DNA of 6,182 nt, from contig DPVA01000073.1 of assembly GCA_003529705.1 (NCBI GenBank), positions 1 through 6,182 of the forward strand, read 5' to 3'. Below the pieces are notes generated by a model, which made no database searches, had not been told where the DNA came from, and saw only the letters and a program-made list of their open reading frames with translations. The position numbers and the translations under genes are program-made. Shown piece by piece: positions 5,845 through 6,182 of the stretch (its first letter is position 1; each line of letters begins with the position of its first letter). This DNA is from Gammaproteobacteria bacterium (lineage in GTDB: Bacteria; Pseudomonadota; Gammaproteobacteria; Arenicellales; UBA868).

Positions 5845-6182
5845 TTATGCGGATTTCTGAAAGTCAGGATAGGCCGCCGTCGTGCCTTCAGTCTTATCGA
5901 CACCCATCTCCAAGATAGCCTCAGAGTATCGAAGCATCCCTGCCTTGTTCAGAATCCAGGAAAGAACATAACCTGGAACGAAGCCAAGCAGGAAGAACGA
6001 AATTGCCCCGACTAGCTGACCGATAAAGCTGATTTCCGGGATACCCTCTGGCGCCGGGTAGCCGCCGAGCAGAATGCCGGGAGCCATGACGCCCCAGATT
6101 CCAATGAAACCATGGACCGAAACGGCGCCAACGGCATCGTCGATTCCCCAGTTCGTCAGCATCTTATGACAGTAGGGCATGA
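5845..6182 (-). CDS. amt: Ammonium transporter Amt, C-terminal part (5' end outside the window)
   Basis: Inner-membrane channel for ammonium/ammonia. About 112 C-terminal codons are visible. The motif GIDDAVGAVSVHGFIGIWG contains the histidine of VHG that corresponds to the second member of the conserved pore twin-His pair (H318 in E. coli AmtB). A further membrane helix follows at about FIGQLVGAISFFLLGFVPGY, and then a cytoplasmic tail ending LEMGVDKTEGTTAAYPDF, the usual Amt C-terminal signature involved in gating and in contact with GlnK-type PII proteins. The visible first methionine is internal, because the frame stays open to the window edge. In the TMAO setting it could recover or take up ammonium from amine breakdown; that link is inferred from neighbourhood only. 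Confidence 0.95.
   Translation of the reverse strand, partial: MPYCHKMLTNWGIDDAVGAVSVHGFIGIWGVMAPGILLGGYPAPEGIPEISFIGQLVGAISFFLLGFVPGYVLSWILNKAGMLRYSEAILEMGVDKTEGTTAAYPDFQKSA

Noticed and set aside
1..6182. Mobile elements, CRISPR arrays, tRNA or rRNA genes
   Set aside because: I found no transposase or integrase motifs, no regularly spaced repeats and no recognisable tRNA or rRNA sequence on either strand.

Overview
All recognisable genes in this window lie on the minus strand, so transcription runs from high to low coordinates. Base composition looks close to 50% GC. The genes point to a proteobacterium, probably marine, that uses methylated amines. In order of transcription they are: the 3' end of an ammonium transporter (amt); a small unrecognised secreted or membrane protein; a large DUF1989 plus GcvT fusion matching the architecture of trimethylamine N-oxide (TMAO) demethylase Tdm; a periplasmic binding protein of the glycine betaine/TMAO type (TmoX-like); its ABC ATPase (TmoW-like); and the start of its permease (TmoV-like, cut by the window start). 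The lineage cannot be fixed from this sequence. TMAO gene sets are known from Roseobacter, SAR11, SAR116 and Methylocella relatives, and the composition looks too balanced for SAR11.

Layout. 5845-6182 is the amt C-terminus. 5581-5832 is an 83-residue protein that starts 12 nt after amt. A strong intrinsic terminator (5502-5536) closes that unit. 3099-5444 is tdm, read in one frame but interrupted by an in-frame TAG at 3879-3881. 2704-3098 is a 395-bp non-coding stretch with a candidate promoter and two leader hairpins. 1744-2703 is tmoX. 1609-1743 holds a second strong terminator and a TATAAT box. 550-1608 is tmoW. 1-524 is the N-terminal part of tmoV.

How the genes fit together (inference from the known families): TmoXWV imports TMAO. 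Tdm splits it to dimethylamine and formaldehyde in the DUF1989 part, and the GcvT part passes the one-carbon unit to tetrahydrofolate. Downstream amine breakdown (not in this window) releases ammonium, which fits with an Amt gene alongside. Betaine or choline remains possible as the transported substrate.

The most striking observation is the amber codon in tdm. It replaces what is probably a tryptophan codon in the middle of the GcvT domain, while the frame stays open and well conserved for 259 codons beyond it. Other points of interest are the uncharacterised Amt-linked small protein, the terminator between tmoX and tmoW, an attenuator-like tmoX leader, a short sequence shared by the tmoX and tdm upstream regions, and an internal duplication in Tdm.
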